Counted from the first letter of the stretch, positions 27,302-38,752 are shown. The stretch: 64,000 bases of DNA from Sphingopyxis sp. LK2115 (GCF_014595975.1 NZ_JABWGQ010000033.1:1-64000); one strand, 5' to 3'. Numbers and translations are program-made. Notes: a model not told the origin generated them from the letters alone.

Positions 27302-28591
27302 ATGGAGCCCCCCTTGGCCCGCAAGTTCCTCTATCTCATCGCCGCGATCATCCTCCTCATCCTCGCCGCAGGGATCGTCTATCAGCTCTTTCCCGGCTGG
27401 CTCGCGCGCACTGCCTTTGTTCCCAGCACCGAGTTCGAGCCGCAGGCCGCGGTCGCGCCGAATGCCTATGACGACCCCGCCATGTGGTTCGCGCGGCCGG
27501 GAATGGAGCATAATCCCTCGGCGTGGCGCCCCGCCGCCGACGGCAGCGAAACGCCGGGCGATGCCGCCAAGAAAAGGGCGGCCGAACCACTTATCCCGCC
27601 CGCCCAGGCGGCCGAAACGCCTTCCGCAGCCCCATTCGCCAGGGGCGACGCCGCGGTCTTTTTCGTCCATCCGACGAGCTATTACAGCCGGTCGAGCTGG
27701 AATGCGCCGCTCAGCGACCGCGATTCGGACCACCGCGCCAATCTGTTCGTGCAGGGCATGGCGAGCGCCTTTGCCGATGCCGGCGAAATCTGGGCCCCGC
27801 GTTACCGGCAGGCGACGCTCGGCGCCTTTCTCGCGACCGACCGGGTAACGGCGGGCAAGGCGATCGATTCGGCATATCGCGACGTCGAGGAAGCGTTCGA
27901 CGCCTTCCTCGCCGCGCAGCCGAAGGACAAGCCGATCATCCTTGCGGGGCACAGCCAGGGCGCACTCCACCTCACCACGCTGCTCCGCACCCGCATCGCG
28001 GGCACCCCGCTCGCCAGGCGCATCGTCGCGGCCTATATCATCGGCTGGCCGGTCAGCCTCGACACCGACCTCGCGGCGCTCGGCCTTCCCGCCTGCCAGA
28101 CGCCCGACCAGAAGGGTTGCATCGTCGGCTGGGCCAGCTTCGCCGAGCCAGCCGACCCGGCGATGGTCACCGACGCCTATGACGGGACGATCGGCTTTGA
28201 CGGACGCCCGCGCGCGAACACGCGGATGCTCTGCACCAATCCGCTCACCGGCATCCCCGACACCGCCGCGCCGCCCGAGGCCAATATCGGCACGCTGAAA
28301 CCGACCGCCGGGTTCAAGTCGGGGTCGCTGATCGCGGGCCGGATCGGCGCCCGATGCGACGACACGCGCGGTTTCCTGATGATCGGCGACGCCGACGTGG
28401 CGCAGAATTATGTCGTCGCGGGCTATGTGCTGCCCGGCAACAACTATCATGTCTATGACATCACGCTGTTCTGGGCCAATGTCCGCGCCGACGCGCTGCG
28501 CCGCCTGGCCGCCTATGAAGGCAGGCCGTCGCCGGTGCCGCCTGCGGCGCCGCCGCTCGCTCCGCCCGCGCCTGCCGATACCGCAACCTGA
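27302..28591 (+). CDS. DUF3089 domain-containing alpha/beta-hydrolase-like protein
   Basis: A 429-aa protein with an N-terminal membrane anchor (residues 8-28), so anchored in the inner membrane or secreted. The body follows the DUF3089 plan: DDPAMWFARPGMEHNPSAW, DAAVFFVHPTSYYSRSSWNAP, a nucleophile elbow with Ser in LAGHSQGALHL (about residue 222) and AGYVLPGNNYHVYDITLFWANVR near the end. The family is related to lipases; the substrate is unknown. The C-terminus is a Pro/Ala-rich tail. ATG 27302 has a poor ribosome binding site; a TTG at 27314 is an alternative. Its location before trpGDC is not functionally explained. Confidence 0.82.
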   Translation: MEPPLARKFLYLIAAIILLILAAGIVYQLFPGWLARTAFVPSTEFEPQAAVAPNAYDDPAMWFARPGMEHNPSAWRPAADGSETPGDAAKKRAAEPLIPPAQAAETPSAAPFARGDAAVFFVHPTSYYSRSSWNAPLSDRDSDHRANLFVQGMASAFADAGEIWAPRYRQATLGAFLATDRVTAGKAIDSAYRDVEEAFDAFLAAQPKDKPIILAGHSQGALHLTTLLRTRIAGTPLARRIVAAYIIGWPVSLDTDLAALGLPACQTPDQKGCIVGWASFAEPADPAMVTDAYDGTIGFDGRPRANTRMLCTNPLTGIPDTAAPPEANIGTLKPTAGFKSGSLIAGRIGARCDDTRGFLMIGDADVAQNYVVAGYVLPGNNYHVYDITLFWANVRADALRRLAAYEGRPSPVPPAAPPLAPPAPADTAT

Positions 28592-28614
28592 ACAGGCTCA
28601 GAACCGCGTGCGTT

Positions 28615-28631
28615 CCGTTCGTGTCGAGTGG
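28615..28631. repeat. intergenic repeat CCGTTCGTGTCGAGTGG
   Basis: A left-arm copy of the repeat family also seen at 5179, 27246 and 40270. It lies between the DUF3089 gene and trpG, in a 150-bp gap that otherwise shows no clear promoter or terminator. Confidence 0.55.
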
Positions 28632-28741
28632 CGGGATGGGGCGGATTTGACGCACGTCGCCTTTGCCCTCACAAGCTGGCTTTCGCGCGGGCCAAGCTTC
28701 TATCCCTTCCCCCGTCGCCGCAAAATGGTTAGGGCGCGCGC

Positions 28742-29332
28742 ATGATCCTGGTCATCGACAATTATGACAGCTTCACCTTCAACCTCGTTCATTATCTGAT
28801 CGAGCTGGGGGCCGAGGTGCGCGTCGAACGCAACGATGCGCTCACCGCATCCGCGGCGCTCGCGACTGGCGCCGAGGCGATCCTCATCTCGCCCGGCCCC
28901 TGCACGCCCAATGAGGCGGGGATCAGCCTCGACCTCGTCGCCGCCTGTGCCGATGCGGCGCGCCCGCTGCTCGGCGTGTGTCTCGGTCATCAGGCGATCG
29001 GCCAGCATTTCGGCGGCACGGTGCAGCGCGGCCATCTGATGCACGGCAAGACCTCGCCCGTCTGCCACGACGGCAGCGGGCTTTACGCGGGGCTTCCCTC
29101 GCCCTTTCAGGCGACGCGCTATCACAGCCTGGAAGTTGTCGACATTCCTGACTGTCTGATCATCAACGCGACAAGCGACGACGGCGCGGTAATGGGGTTC
29201 CGCCATGTCGAGCTGCCGATCCACGGCGTCCAGTTCCACCCCGAAAGCATCGCGACCGAACATGGCCATGCGATGCTCGCCAATTTTCTGGGCGTCGCCG
29301 GGCTGCCCGTGCGCGAACGGCAGGCGGCATGA
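28742..29332 (+). CDS. trpG: anthranilate synthase component II (glutamine amidotransferase)
   Basis: A 196-aa class I glutamine amidotransferase that supplies ammonia to anthranilate synthase (and possibly to aminodeoxychorismate synthase, as in amphibolic TrpG/PabA). It has the N-terminal [18 protein letters not shown], the oxyanion motif [14 protein letters not shown], the nucleophile Cys in [15 protein letters not shown] and the His-Glu pair in [13 protein letters not shown]. Its stop overlaps trpD by 4 bp. trpE is not in the window. Confidence 0.94.
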   Translation: MILVIDNYDSFTFNLVHYLIELGAEVRVERNDALTASAALATGAEAILISPGPCTPNEAGISLDLVAACADAARPLLGVCLGHQAIGQHFGGTVQRGHLMHGKTSPVCHDGSGLYAGLPSPFQATRYHSLEVVDIPDCLIINATSDDGAVMGFRHVELPIHGVQFHPESIATEHGHAMLANFLGVAGLPVRERQAA

Positions 29333-30327
29333 GCCGTTTCGGGCCGTTTCCCGACCCGTCGGCGCTGCTCGATCACGACGAGGCCGCCGCCGCCTTTGCG
29401 ACGATGCTCGACGGCGGCGCGAGCGACGAACAGATCGCCGCATTTCTGATCGCGCTGGCCGAACGCGGCGAAACGATGGTCGAAATCGCCGCCGCGGCGC
29501 AGGCGATGCGCGACCGGCTGATCCCCATCGAGGCCCCCGCAGGCGCGATCGACGTCTGCGGCACCGGCGGCGACGGCCATCACACATTGAACGTATCGAC
29601 CGCCGTGTCGATTGTTGTCGCAGCGTGCGAAGTTCCGGTCGCAAAGCACGGAAATCGCGCCGCTTCGTCGAAATCGGGCGCCGCCGATACGCTGGAAGCG
29701 CTTGGCCTCGACATGGAGCGCGCCGACCGCCAGGCCGAGGAACAACTCGCTGACCTTGGCATCTGTTTCCTTTTCGCAGGCACGCGCCACCCGGCGATGA
29801 AGCGCATCATGCCGATCCGCAAGGCGATCGGGCGGCGGACGATCTTCAACCTGATGGGGCCGCTCGCCAATCCGGCGCGCGTGACGCGCCAGCTGGTCGG
29901 CATCGCGCGCCCCGCCTATGTCGCCGTTTATGCCGAAGCCTTGCACCGGCTGGGCACTGACCATTCGCGTGTGATTTCGGGCGACGAAGGCCTTGACGAA
30001 CTGTCGCTCGCGGGCGGCAACGAGGTCGCGGTCGTGACCGCCGAAGGCGTGCGGATGCAGCGCAGCAGTGCCGCCGACGCCGGGCTGCCGACGCGCTCGC
30101 TCGCCGAAATTCGCGGCGGCGATGCCGCGTTCAACGCGCGCGCGCTGCGCCGCCTGCTCGAAGGCGAAACGGGCGCCTATCGCGACGCCGTGCTCTACAA
30201 CGCCGCCGCAGCGCTGATCGTCGCGGGCGCGGTCGACAATCTGGTGGACGGAGTCGAGGAAGCCGCCGAAGCCATCGACAAGGGCCTCGCCAACGCGCTG
30301 CTCAATTGCTGGATCGCATATAAATGA
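29329..30327 (+). CDS. trpD: anthranilate phosphoribosyltransferase
   Basis: A 332-aa enzyme that joins anthranilate to PRPP. The glycine-rich PRPP loop [17 protein letters not shown] (about 83-99), the [21 protein letters not shown] motif and the [16 protein letters not shown] signature are all intact. It is coupled by 4-bp overlaps to trpG upstream and trpC downstream. Its length matches the family. Confidence 0.96.
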   Translation: MSRFGPFPDPSALLDHDEAAAAFATMLDGGASDEQIAAFLIALAERGETMVEIAAAAQAMRDRLIPIEAPAGAIDVCGTGGDGHHTLNVSTAVSIVVAACEVPVAKHGNRAASSKSGAADTLEALGLDMERADRQAEEQLADLGICFLFAGTRHPAMKRIMPIRKAIGRRTIFNLMGPLANPARVTRQLVGIARPAYVAVYAEALHRLGTDHSRVISGDEGLDELSLAGGNEVAVVTAEGVRMQRSSAADAGLPTRSLAEIRGGDAAFNARALRRLLEGETGAYRDAVLYNAAAALIVAGAVDNLVDGVEEAAEAIDKGLANALLNCWIAYK

Positions 30328-31109
30328 ACAAGCTCACCCAGATCCTTGAAACCAAGGCGGCCGAAGTCGCCGAGCGCCGCGCGCAGCGCCCGCTGTCCGA
30401 CCTCGACGCCATGGATGTTGGACCGACGCGCGGTTTTCAAGCCGCCTTGCAAGCAAAGATCGATGCCGGCGGCTATGGCCTGATCGCCGAGATCAAGAAA
30501 GCGTCGCCATCCAAGGGATTGATTCGCAAAGATTTCGATCCCGGCGATCATGCCCGCACCTATGCCGCGGGCGGCGCCGCCTGCCTGTCGGTGCTCACCG
30601 ACGCGCCCTGGTTTCAGGGGCATGAGGATTATCTGGTCGCCGCGCGCGCGGCCTGTGCGCTGCCCGTGCTGCGCAAGGATTTTATGATCGACCCGTGGCA
30701 GGTGGCCGAAGCGCGGTCGATCGGCGCCGATGCGATCCTGATTATCGTCGCGGCGCTGGACGACGGCGCGATGCGCGAGATCGAGGCTGCGGCGATCGAA
30801 CGCGGGATGGACGTGTTGGTCGAGGTCCACGACGAAGCCGAACTGGGCCGCGCGCTCGGCCAGCTCCGATCGCGCCTGATCGGCGTCAACAACCGCGATC
30901 TTCGCACCTTCGAAACCGACCTCGGCGTGACCGAACGGCTGGCGAAACTTGTGCCGGCGGGCACCTTGCTCGTCGGCGAAAGCGGCATCGCCTCTCGTGC
31001 CGACTGCCAGCGTCTCGCCGCCAGCGGGGTGAAAGCCTTCCTCGTCGGCGAAAGCCTGATGCGCCAGGCCGACGTCACAGCGGCAACAAGGGCGCTGCTC
31101 GAAGGTTGA
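30324..31109 (+). CDS. trpC: indole-3-glycerol phosphate synthase
   Basis: A 261-aa TIM-barrel enzyme, monofunctional (no trpF fusion). Signature segments are [65 protein letters not shown] and [16 protein letters not shown], which include the catalytic Lys and Glu residues. The ATG overlaps the trpD stop. moaC begins 161 bp later, in a gap with the 19-mer repeat at 31113-31131. Confidence 0.96.
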   Translation: MNKLTQILETKAAEVAERRAQRPLSDLDAMDVGPTRGFQAALQAKIDAGGYGLIAEIKKASPSKGLIRKDFDPGDHARTYAAGGAACLSVLTDAPWFQGHEDYLVAARAACALPVLRKDFMIDPWQVAEARSIGADAILIIVAALDDGAMREIEAAAIERGMDVLVEVHDEAELGRALGQLRSRLIGVNNRDLRTFETDLGVTERLAKLVPAGTLLVGESGIASRADCQRLAASGVKAFLVGESLMRQADVTAATRALLEG

Positions 31110-31112
31110 GGT

Positions 31113-31131
31113 CGGCTTTGGGGTGGGGAGC
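31113..31131. repeat. 19-bp intergenic repeat, copy 1
   Basis: CGGCTTTGGGGTGGGGAGC occurs here, just after trpC, and again identically at 60766-60784 upstream of the chemoreceptor gene. A 19-base exact match in two intergenic gaps suggests a dispersed repeat. Confidence 0.5.
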
Positions 31132-31270
31132 GGACGCAGCGGCCGTTCAAGCCCCTGCCTGAAAGGCAAAGGCATTTCTTTGGGTTATCGCCGCTTCCGG
31201 CCGTTCCCCGACAATTCCCCCTTCCATCCCCCCTTGTCTTTCGGCTCGCCCCTTGCTTGGCTCCTTGCCC

Positions 31271-31744
31271 ATGATCCTTAAACCGACTCATCTGGACGAC
31301 AGCGGCACTGCGCATATGGTCGATGTCGGCGCCAAAGCCGCAACCCGGCGCCGCGCCGTCGCGGGCGGACGCATCACCATGTCGGCGGAGGCACTCGCAG
31401 CCATCCGCGGCGGCAATGCGCCCAAGGGCGACGTGCTTTCCACCGCGCGCATCGCCGGCATCATGGCGGCCAAGCGCACCGCCGACCTTATCCCGCTCTG
31501 CCATCCGCTCGCGCTCACCAAGGTTGGCGTGGATTTCGCGTGGGAGGACAATGGCATCGCCGTTACCGCGACCGCACAGACGACCGGGCCAACCGGCGTC
31601 GAGATGGAGGCGCTGACCGCCGCTTCGGTCGCGCTGCTCACCCTCTATGACATGGCAAAGGCGCTCGACCGCGCGATGGTGATCGGCGACGTCCGCCTCC
31701 TCGAAAAGAGCGGCGGCCGATCGGGCGAGTGGCGCGCCGAATGA
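31271..31744 (+). CDS. moaC: cyclic pyranopterin monophosphate synthase
   Basis: A 157-aa enzyme of molybdenum cofactor synthesis, acting after MoaA. It has the N-terminal [19 protein letters not shown], the active-site [20 protein letters not shown] and the [21 protein letters not shown] signature. ATG 31271 was preferred over an upstream in-frame start that adds six residues. Its stop overlaps the moeA start (ATGA). Confidence 0.95.
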   Translation: MILKPTHLDDSGTAHMVDVGAKAATRRRAVAGGRITMSAEALAAIRGGNAPKGDVLSTARIAGIMAAKRTADLIPLCHPLALTKVGVDFAWEDNGIAVTATAQTTGPTGVEMEALTAASVALLTLYDMAKALDRAMVIGDVRLLEKSGGRSGEWRAE

Positions 31745-32931
31745 GCGCGCTGCTTCCCGTCGAGGAGGCGCAGGCGCGCCTGCTCGCGCTGCGCGCGCCG
31801 CTCGCGGGCGAGACGATCGCGCTTGCCGACGCGCCTGGCCGCTATCTTGCCGCCGATGTCCTCGCCGGGCGCGATCAGCCCGCGGCGCCGTTGTCGGCGA
31901 TGGACGGCTATGCGATCCGCTTCGACGACCTGCCGGGCCCGTGGACCGTGACCGGCGAGGTCGCCGCGGGTGCGCCGCCCGAACAGCTGGTCGGCGTCGG
32001 CGAGGCGCATCGCATCTTCACCGGGGCGATCGTCCCGCCCGGCGCCGACACGGTGATCGTGCAGGAGGATGTCGCGCGCGCGGGCGACCGGCTGATCCTG
32101 ACCGGCGACGGGCCGGGGAGCCGCGGCCGCCACATCCACGCGCGGGCCGCCGATTTCGCCGCGGGTGACGCGCTGCTTGCGGCGGGCTCGCGGCTGACGC
32201 CCGGCGCCATTGCCGCCGCGGCGATGAGCGGTGCGGGCACGCTTGCCGTCGGCGCCCGACCGCGCGTCGCGATCCTCACCACCGGCGACGAACTTGTGGC
32301 CCCCGGCCGCGCGCTCGGCCCCGGCCAGATCCCCGACAGCAACGGCGTGATGCTCGCCGCGATGCTCGCGGGCGAGGTCGCCGCACCCGTGCTGCCGCTC
32401 CACATCGGCGACGACCGCGCGACGCTGGTAAGGATTCTCAAGGATCTGGCGCGGCATCACGATGTCATCGTCACCGTGGGCGGCGCGTCGGTCGGCGATC
32501 ATGACCATGTCCGCGGCGCGCTGGGCGACGCGGGCGGGCGGCTCGATTTCTGGAAGATCGCGATGAAGCCCGGCAAGCCGCTGATCGCCGGAATGCTCGG
32601 CGACGCGATCCTGCTCGGCCTGCCCGGCAATCCATCGTCGGCCTTCGTCACCGCGACGCTGTTCCTTCTCCCGCTCGTCCGTCACCTCGCCGGCGCGCGC
32701 GCTCCCTTGCCGCCGGTGCAGCGCGCCCCGCTCGCCGTGCCGCTGGACGCGGGCGGCACGCGCCGCAACTATCTGCGCGCGCGGGTCGAGCGCGGGGAGA
32801 TCACCCCGCTCGTCGGGCAGGAAAGCGGCCGCACCCTCCCGCTCGCCGCGGCCAATGCGCTGCTGATCCGCGACATAGGCGCCCCGGCACGCGGGGCGGG
32901 CGATGCGGCGGATTATATCGCCATCGCTTGA
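31741..32931 (+). CDS. moeA: molybdopterin molybdenumtransferase
   Basis: A 396-aa enzyme that inserts molybdate into molybdopterin. MoeA domains are in the standard order: N-terminal [31 protein letters not shown], the MoCF-binding core [10 protein letters not shown]...[26 protein letters not shown] and AMKPGKPL...[19 protein letters not shown], then the C-terminal beta domain. It is coupled to moaC by a 4-bp overlap. Its TGA overlaps the lexA -35 element. Confidence 0.94.
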   Translation: MSALLPVEEAQARLLALRAPLAGETIALADAPGRYLAADVLAGRDQPAAPLSAMDGYAIRFDDLPGPWTVTGEVAAGAPPEQLVGVGEAHRIFTGAIVPPGADTVIVQEDVARAGDRLILTGDGPGSRGRHIHARAADFAAGDALLAAGSRLTPGAIAAAAMSGAGTLAVGARPRVAILTTGDELVAPGRALGPGQIPDSNGVMLAAMLAGEVAAPVLPLHIGDDRATLVRILKDLARHHDVIVTVGGASVGDHDHVRGALGDAGGRLDFWKIAMKPGKPLIAGMLGDAILLGLPGNPSSAFVTATLFLLPLVRHLAGARAPLPPVQRAPLAVPLDAGGTRRNYLRARVERGEITPLVGQESGRTLPLAAANALLIRDIGAPARGAGDAADYIAIA

Positions 32932-32959
32932 CAAGTTCTGCTTTGTTCCACTATCGTTC
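32928..32959 (+). promoter_or_regulatory. lexA promoter with SOS box GTTC-N7-GTTC
   Basis: TTGACA at 32928-32933 and TATCGT at 32952-32957 form a sigma-70 promoter with an 18-bp spacer. GTTC-CACTATC-GTTC at 32945-32959 is an exact alphaproteobacterial LexA box and covers the -10, so LexA should repress its own gene. A further GTTC at 32935-32938 is spaced by only six bases. Confidence 0.75.
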
Positions 32960-33005
32960 CCTCTATGTCCGGCCTGACGCTCCAGGCCTTGATGGAGAAC
33001 GACCG

Positions 33006-33689
33006 ATGTTGACCGCGAAGCAGCATGAACTGCTCCACTTCATCCAGCAGCGTCTCGACGCCAGCGGCATCTCGCCCTCGTTCGAGGAGATGAAGGAGGC
33101 GCTGGGCCTCAAGTCGAAATCGGGCATCCACCGCCTGATCAGCGCCCTGGAAGAAAGGGGTTTTCTTCGCCGCCTGCCCAATCGCGCGCGCGCGCTGGAG
33201 GTGCTGAAGATGCCCGAAGCTGCGAAGTCCGTGGTGAACAACAATCGCGACAATGTCGTCGCGCTCCGCAAGGCGCCACCCGCGCTCAAGCCGATCGCCG
33301 CGAATGACATCGTCGAAGTGCCGCTGCACGGCAGAATCGCCGCGGGCGTCCCGATCGAAGCGTTTGAGGACCATGAGCAGCTTGCCGTTCCCGCCGCGCT
33401 GCTCGGCGCGGGCGAACATTATGCGCTCGAAGTATCGGGCGACTCGATGGTCGAGGCGGGCATTTTCGACGGCGACTATGCGCTGATCCGGAAAGCGGAC
33501 ACCGCGCGCGAGGGTGACATTGTCGTCGCGCTTGTCGACGGGCAGGATGCGACGCTCAAATATTTCCGCCGCGAAGGCGCGATGATCCGGCTCGATCCTG
33601 CAAACAGCGCCTATGAACCGCAACGTTACCCTGCCGAGCGCGTCATTGTGCAAGGGCGTCTGTCGGGATTGCTTCGTCGTTACCACTGA
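33006..33689 (+). CDS. lexA: LexA repressor (SOS regulon), self-cleaving
   Basis: A 227-aa transcriptional repressor and S24 peptidase. The N-terminal winged helix (residues 1-65) includes [25 protein letters not shown]. The cleavage bond is Ala113-Gly114 in RIAAGVP; the catalytic pair is Ser147 in [10 protein letters not shown] and Lys185 in DATLKYF. DNA damage and RecA trigger self-cleavage and derepression. ATG 33006 starts at the canonical [10 protein letters not shown]. An SOS box in its own promoter indicates autoregulation. The 3' end overlaps the convergent comEC gene by 47 bp. Confidence 0.96.
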   Translation: MLTAKQHELLHFIQQRLDASGISPSFEEMKEALGLKSKSGIHRLISALEERGFLRRLPNRARALEVLKMPEAAKSVVNNNRDNVVALRKAPPALKPIAANDIVEVPLHGRIAAGVPIEAFEDHEQLAVPAALLGAGEHYALEVSGDSMVEAGIFDGDYALIRKADTAREGDIVVALVDGQDATLKYFRREGAMIRLDPANSAYEPQRYPAERVIVQGRLSGLLRRYH

Positions 33690-35802
33690 CCTGCTGCGGG
33701 CGGCGCCACGGATGCTCGGCGCCGGGTCGGAATGCGGCGACGGCTTTGGGCTGTTCGCCAAGATAGAGCGCGAGTCCGCCCGTTTCGGCCAGGCTGTCGC
33801 GCTCGATCGTCAGCCAGCGGCCCACGCATTCGCGCGGCAGCCAGCGGTCGCTGATGACGATATCGGCAGCGGCACACGCCGCGGCCATGTCCGCGCCCTC
33901 GATCCGGTCGCGCCCGCGCGAGGCGAGGATGATGCGCCGTGCCGTCCCCGCGCCCTGCGCCCAGCGGCAGAAATCGCGGTTGCACTCGACATGATCGAGA
34001 TCGGCGAGCGTGCCCAGCGGCGCGTCGATTCCGGCGGCCTCGGCCATGCTGTCGCGGACATGGTCGCCCGCGCGCCCGCGGAGCAGCGCATAGCTGCCGT
34101 CGGGCAGCGCCGCGGCGATGTGCCGCCCGTCACCGGCGACCAGCACGTCGGGGCGCGGCTGCGCAAGCAGCGCGGCGGCGCCCACCGCGAGCGGGATCAT
34201 CCCCCATCGGCGCCAGCGCGTCTTCCACAGCAATATCCAGAGCCCGCCGAACAGCGCCAGGCCAAAGCCCCATGGCGGGAAGCTGGGCAGCGTCGTCACC
34301 GCACCGGGCGCGCCTGCAACGGCGTGGGCGAGCGCGATCAGCAACCGCAGCGCCTGTTCGGCGACCCACCAGAAGGGCGCCCCAAGTCCGACGCTGTCGA
34401 ACAGCAGCGCCAGCGCCTCTGCCGGCATGACGACAAAGGTTGTGAGCGGGATCGCGACGACGTTGGCGAGTGCGCCGTACAGCCCCGCCTTGTGAAAATG
34501 GAACAACGCGATCGGCGTCAGCGCGACTTCGACGACCAGGCCCGTCGTCAGCAGGCCGACGATGCCACGCCCCAGGCGGAACGGCCAAGATTCCTCGCGA
34601 CGCGCAAGGAAGGCCTGCATCGCCCGGCTTTCGTGGAGCGCGACGATCGCGGTCACCGCGGCAAAACTCAGCTGGAAACTCGGCCCCGCCAGCGCCTCGG
34701 GCCGCCACAGGAGCACGATCAGCGCCCCCGCCGCAACAAGCCGCAAGGTCAGCGCCTCGCGTCCCATCAGAAAGGCGACGAGCACGAGCAACGCGGCGAT
34801 GAACGAGCGCAGGGTCGGCACTTCGGCCCCGGCGAGCCATGTATAGCCCCCACCCGCGAGCGCCCCCGCCGCCGCGGCGAGCGGCAGGACAAGGCCCGCG
34901 AGCGCGAGCCGCTGGCTCAGCGCGAACAGCCGCATCGTCAACAGCATCGCAAAGCCGACGACCGCGGTGACGTGCAGTCCGCTGATCGACAGCAGATGTG
35001 CAAGCCCGCTTCGCCGCATCGCCTCTTCGTCGGTTTCGGCAATCGCACCGCGGTCGCCGGTCACCAGCGCCGCCGCGATGCCACCCGCTGACCCTTCGAC
35101 CTCACCCTGAATATGTGCGCTCAACCGTGCGCGCAGCGGCGGTTCGGCATCCGCCCGGCCCGGCACGCGCGCGACCTCGCCGAGCACCGTTCCCACTGCG
35201 CCGATGCCGTCGAACCACGCGCGCTGCGCGAAATCATAGCCGCCGGGCAGGCTGGCGGTCGGCGGCGGCATCAGCCGCGCGCGCAGCCCGATCGCCTCGC
35301 CGGCCACCAGGTCGCCGGCCTGTTCGGTGCGCAGGGTCAGGCGGATGCGCGGCGGCAGGTCGGCGCGCCCCCCTGGCCGGGCAAGGATCCGCACCTGCCC
35401 CCTGGCGGGCCGCGGCTCGACGCGTTCGACGACGGCGGAAAATTCGGTGACGACCGGCTGCGCCAGCACGGGGGCCGCAACCCACAGCGCGCGCCCCCAG
35501 ATCAGCAGCATCCCCGCCGCGATCACGCCGCAGCCGACCGCGACCGCTCGGCCGACGCGGCGGCGCCCGCCGATCAGCAGCCCGACAAGCATCCCGGCGG
35601 CGAGTAGCAGCAGCAACCCGATCCAGTGCGCCCTGGTCGGCAGTGCAAGCCATGCCGCGATGCCCGCGCCCAATGCGACGGGAAGCCAAAGGCCGATGCG
35701 TTCGCGCTCATCCTCAAGTCGCGCCTCCAGCGCCGCGGCGAACGCTTTCCAGCGGTCGGCGCGACGGGGTGCAATGGGCGTTTGAAGCGGACTTGTCGCC
35801 AT
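33643..35802 (-). CDS. ComEC/Rec2 family competence membrane protein
   Basis: A 719-aa inner-membrane protein of the ComEC/Rec2 DNA-channel family. After the N-terminal membrane segments there is an OB-fold region (about 110-190), then the Competence domain ([30 protein letters not shown], typical) with 8-9 helices, and a C-terminal beta-lactamase-like domain. In the C-terminal domain the metal-binding HxHxDH motif is not seen, so it is probably inactive as a nuclease, as in many alphaproteobacteria. The start at ATG 35802 diverges from gltX. Its last 47 bp overlap lexA tail to tail. Confidence 0.88.
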   Translation of the reverse strand: MATSPLQTPIAPRRADRWKAFAAALEARLEDERERIGLWLPVALGAGIAAWLALPTRAHWIGLLLLLAAGMLVGLLIGGRRRVGRAVAVGCGVIAAGMLLIWGRALWVAAPVLAQPVVTEFSAVVERVEPRPARGQVRILARPGGRADLPPRIRLTLRTEQAGDLVAGEAIGLRARLMPPPTASLPGGYDFAQRAWFDGIGAVGTVLGEVARVPGRADAEPPLRARLSAHIQGEVEGSAGGIAAALVTGDRGAIAETDEEAMRRSGLAHLLSISGLHVTAVVGFAMLLTMRLFALSQRLALAGLVLPLAAAAGALAGGGYTWLAGAEVPTLRSFIAALLVLVAFLMGREALTLRLVAAGALIVLLWRPEALAGPSFQLSFAAVTAIVALHESRAMQAFLARREESWPFRLGRGIVGLLTTGLVVEVALTPIALFHFHKAGLYGALANVVAIPLTTFVVMPAEALALLFDSVGLGAPFWWVAEQALRLLIALAHAVAGAPGAVTTLPSFPPWGFGLALFGGLWILLWKTRWRRWGMIPLAVGAAALLAQPRPDVLVAGDGRHIAAALPDGSYALLRGRAGDHVRDSMAEAAGIDAPLGTLADLDHVECNRDFCRWAQGAGTARRIILASRGRDRIEGADMAAACAAADIVISDRWLPRECVGRWLTIERDSLAETGGLALYLGEQPKAVAAFRPGAEHPWRRPQQVSGNDEAIPTDALAQ

Positions 35803-35860
35803 GCTAGGGGCACCCCCGATCCCGCCCGACGGGGCGGCAAAGTGAGTGAAAGAGGCCGTG

Positions 35861-37327
35861 GTGGCAACCGAAAACCCAACCAAAGTGGCAGAAGCAATGC
35901 CGGAAGCTAGCGGCGCCGACGTGGTGACGCGCTTTGCGCCCTCGCCCACCGGCTATCTGCACATCGGCGGCGCGCGCACCGCGCTGTTCAACTGGCTGTT
36001 CGCGCGCCATCACGGCGGCCGGTTCCTGCTGCGGATCGAGGATACCGACCGTGCGCGGTCGACCGACGCGGCGATCGACGCGATTCTGGACGGGATGCGC
36101 TGGCTGGAGCTCGACTGGGACGGCGAGCCTGTGTTTCAGTTCGCCCGCGCGCCCCGTCATGCCGAGGTCGCGCACGAACTGCTCGCGCGGGGTGCGGCCT
36201 ATCGCTGTTATCTGACGCCGGACGAGCTTGCTGCGATGCGCGCCGAGGCGCAGGAAAAGCGCCAGCCGTTCCGCGTCCGCAGCCCGTGGCGCGACCGCGA
36301 CGACGGCGACCCCGCGGCGCCGCACGTCCTTCGCCTCCGCGCGCCGCAAGACGGCGCGGTGACCATCGCCGACCGGGTGCAGGGCGAGGTCACGGTGCAG
36401 AATGCCGAACTCGACGATTTCATCCTGCTGCGCAGCGACGGCACGCCCACCTATATGCTGAGCGTCGTCGTCGACGATCATGACATGGGCGTCACCCATG
36501 TGATTCGCGGCGACGATCACCTCAACAACGCCTTCCGCCAACTGGCGCTGATCCGCGCGATGGGGTGGCGCGAACCGGTCTATGCCCACGTCCCGCTGAT
36601 TCACGGCGCCGACGGGGCCAAGCTGTCGAAGCGCCACGGCGCGCTCGGCGTCGATGCCTATCGCGACGCGATGGGATATCTCCCCGAAGCGGTGAACAAT
36701 TACCTCCTCCGCCTCGGCTGGGGGCATGGCGACGACGAGATCATCAGCCGCGCGCAAGCGGTCGAGTGGTTCGACCTCGATCATGTCGGCCGCTCGCCCT
36801 CGCGCTTCGATTTCAAGAAGCTGGAGAATCTGAACGGCCATTATCTCCGCGAAGCCGACGACGTCCGCCTCGCCGCCCTCGTCGCGCCGCGGGTCGAAAC
36901 GCTGGTCGGGCGGACGCTGGACGACAGCGACCGCGCGCTGCTGACCCGCGCCATGGCGGCGCTCAAACCGCGTGCCAAGACGCTGGGCGAGATCGCCGAG
37001 GGCGCGACCTTCCTGTTCGCCCCCGACCCCATGCCGGTGGACGAAAAGGCCGCCGAAGTGCTAGCCTCTGCCCCCGAAGGCCTGCTGGCGGCGGTGACGC
37101 AGCGCCTCGGCAGACTTGGCGACTGGACAAGCGACGCGCTGGAAACCGCGGTGCGCGCCGAGGCCGAAGCCGCGGGACTGGGGCTGGGAAAACTGGCGCA
37201 GCCGCTGCGCGCCGCGCTGACCGGCCGGACGGTTTCTCCCGGCATTTTCGACGTGCTGCTGCTGCTCGGCCGCGATGTCAGCCTGGCGCGACTTGACGCA
37301 GCGCAACATTATCCGGCAGGGGCGTAG
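35861..37327 (+). CDS. gltX: glutamate--tRNA ligase
   Basis: A 488-aa class I aminoacyl-tRNA synthetase. The HIGH motif appears as [20 protein letters not shown] and the KMSKS motif as [13 protein letters not shown], followed by the C-terminal anticodon-binding helical domain. With GatCAB in the genome, it may also charge tRNA-Gln with glutamate. The start is uncertain: GTG 35861 has AAAGAGG six bases upstream and was chosen; other candidates are GTG 35846, GTG 35858 and ATG 35897. The gene is divergent from comEC. Confidence 0.92.
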   Translation: MATENPTKVAEAMPEASGADVVTRFAPSPTGYLHIGGARTALFNWLFARHHGGRFLLRIEDTDRARSTDAAIDAILDGMRWLELDWDGEPVFQFARAPRHAEVAHELLARGAAYRCYLTPDELAAMRAEAQEKRQPFRVRSPWRDRDDGDPAAPHVLRLRAPQDGAVTIADRVQGEVTVQNAELDDFILLRSDGTPTYMLSVVVDDHDMGVTHVIRGDDHLNNAFRQLALIRAMGWREPVYAHVPLIHGADGAKLSKRHGALGVDAYRDAMGYLPEAVNNYLLRLGWGHGDDEIISRAQAVEWFDLDHVGRSPSRFDFKKLENLNGHYLREADDVRLAALVAPRVETLVGRTLDDSDRALLTRAMAALKPRAKTLGEIAEGATFLFAPDPMPVDEKAAEVLASAPEGLLAAVTQRLGRLGDWTSDALETAVRAEAEAAGLGLGKLAQPLRAALTGRTVSPGIFDVLLLLGRDVSLARLDAAQHYPAGA

Positions 37328-37365
37328 CCGCAACATTCTCCCGCCGTCAGAACAGGGAAGCTAAT

Positions 37366-38649
37366 ATGACCGACACCGCAAAAATCACGCTGGGCGACAA
37401 GACCGTCGACAGCCCTGTCCTGTCGGGCACCGTCGGCCCCGATGTGGTCGACATCCGCAAATTCTATGCCCAGACCGGCGCCTTCACTTACGATCCCGGC
37501 TTCACTTCGACCGCGAGCTGCGAATCGAAGCTGACCTATATCGACGGCGACGAAGGCGTGCTGCTGCACCGCGGCTATGCGATCGGCGACCTTGCCGAAC
37601 ATTCGTCGTTTATGGAGGTGTGTTACCTCCTGCTCAACGGCGAGCTGCCGACCGCCGAAGAACTTGAGGCGTTCGACAATACGATCACCCGCCACACGAT
37701 GCTGCACGAACAGCTCGCGACCTTTTACCGGGGCTTCCGCCGCGACGCGCACCCGATGGCGGTCATGTGCGGCGTCGTCGGGGCGCTCAGCGCCTTCTAT
37801 CACGATTCGACCGACATCCAGGATCCGCACCAGCGGATGATCGCCAGCCACCGGCTGATCGCCAAGATGCCGACGATCGCGGCGATGGCGTATAAATATT
37901 CGGTCGGCCAGCCGTTCATCTATCCCGACAACAAGCTCAGCTACACCGGCAATTTCCTGCGCATGACCTTCGGCGTCCCGGCCGAGGAATATGAGGTCGT
38001 GCCCGCCGTCGAGCGCGCGCTCGACCGCATCTTCATCCTCCACGCCGACCATGAGCAGAATGCGTCGACCTCGACCGTCCGCCTGGCGGGTTCGTCGGGC
38101 GCCAATCCCTTTGCGTGCATCGCCGCGGGCATCGCCTGCCTGTGGGGCCCGGCGCATGGCGGCGCCAACGAGGCCGCGCTCAACATGCTGCGCGAAATCG
38201 GCCGCCCCGAACGCATCCCCGAATATATCGCCCGCGCCAAGGACAAGGACGATCCGTTCCGCCTGATGGGTTTCGGCCACCGCGTGTACAAAAATTATGA
38301 CCCGCGCGCGACGGTGATGCAGAAAACGGTGCGCGAGGTGTTCGACGCGCTGAAGGTCAACGATCCCGTTTTCGAGGTCGCGCTGCAGCTGGAGGAAATG
38401 GCGCTGAACGACAGCTATTTCATCGAAAAGAAGCTGTTCCCCAATGTCGATTTCTATTCGGGCGTGATCCTGTCGGCGATCGGTTTCCCGACGACGATGT
38501 TCACCGCGCTGTTCGCGCTGGCCCGCACCGTCGGCTGGGTCGCACAGTGGAACGAGATGATTTCGGACCCCGCACAGAAGATCGGCCGCCCGCGCCAGCT
38601 CTACACCGGCCCGGCGCACCGCCCCTATGTGCCGGTGGACCAGCGCTGA
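37366..38649 (+). CDS. gltA: citrate synthase (type I/II hexameric, GltA)
   Basis: A 427-aa first enzyme of the TCA cycle. Landmarks are [27 protein letters not shown] near the N-terminus, catalytic His in the [11 protein letters not shown] segment, [14 protein letters not shown] with the second His, and the catalytic Asp in [13 protein letters not shown]. The length and C-terminus ([16 protein letters not shown]) match Gram-negative NADH-sensitive citrate synthases. It starts 38 bp after gltX and ends at a strong terminator. Confidence 0.97.
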   Translation: MTDTAKITLGDKTVDSPVLSGTVGPDVVDIRKFYAQTGAFTYDPGFTSTASCESKLTYIDGDEGVLLHRGYAIGDLAEHSSFMEVCYLLLNGELPTAEELEAFDNTITRHTMLHEQLATFYRGFRRDAHPMAVMCGVVGALSAFYHDSTDIQDPHQRMIASHRLIAKMPTIAAMAYKYSVGQPFIYPDNKLSYTGNFLRMTFGVPAEEYEVVPAVERALDRIFILHADHEQNASTSTVRLAGSSGANPFACIAAGIACLWGPAHGGANEAALNMLREIGRPERIPEYIARAKDKDDPFRLMGFGHRVYKNYDPRATVMQKTVREVFDALKVNDPVFEVALQLEEMALNDSYFIEKKLFPNVDFYSGVILSAIGFPTTMFTALFALARTVGWVAQWNEMISDPAQKIGRPRQLYTGPAHRPYVPVDQR

Positions 38650-38697
38650 GGCAGACCAGCGCCGGATCAGGCGCGCCGCACGGTAACGAATGTGAGG

Positions 38698-38726
38698 AAG
38701 GGGCCGCGCTTTGCGGCCCCTTTGTC
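38698..38726 (+). terminator. rho-independent terminator of gltA
   Basis: A perfect 8-bp stem GGGGCCGC (38700-38707) and GCGGCCCC (38713-38720) with a GCTTT loop, then TTTGTCT, 50 bp after the gltA stop. Confidence 0.8.
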
Positions 38727-38752
38727 TGGGCGGATAGCGGGCGCGGCGCTTG

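Noticed and set aside
28592..28741. Trp leader peptide or attenuator before trpG
   Set aside because: No short frame with tandem Trp codons and no competing hairpins seen.
35846..35857. GTG 35846 as the gltX start
   Set aside because: It lies before the AAAGAGG site that best explains initiation at GTG 35861, although it cannot be fully excluded.
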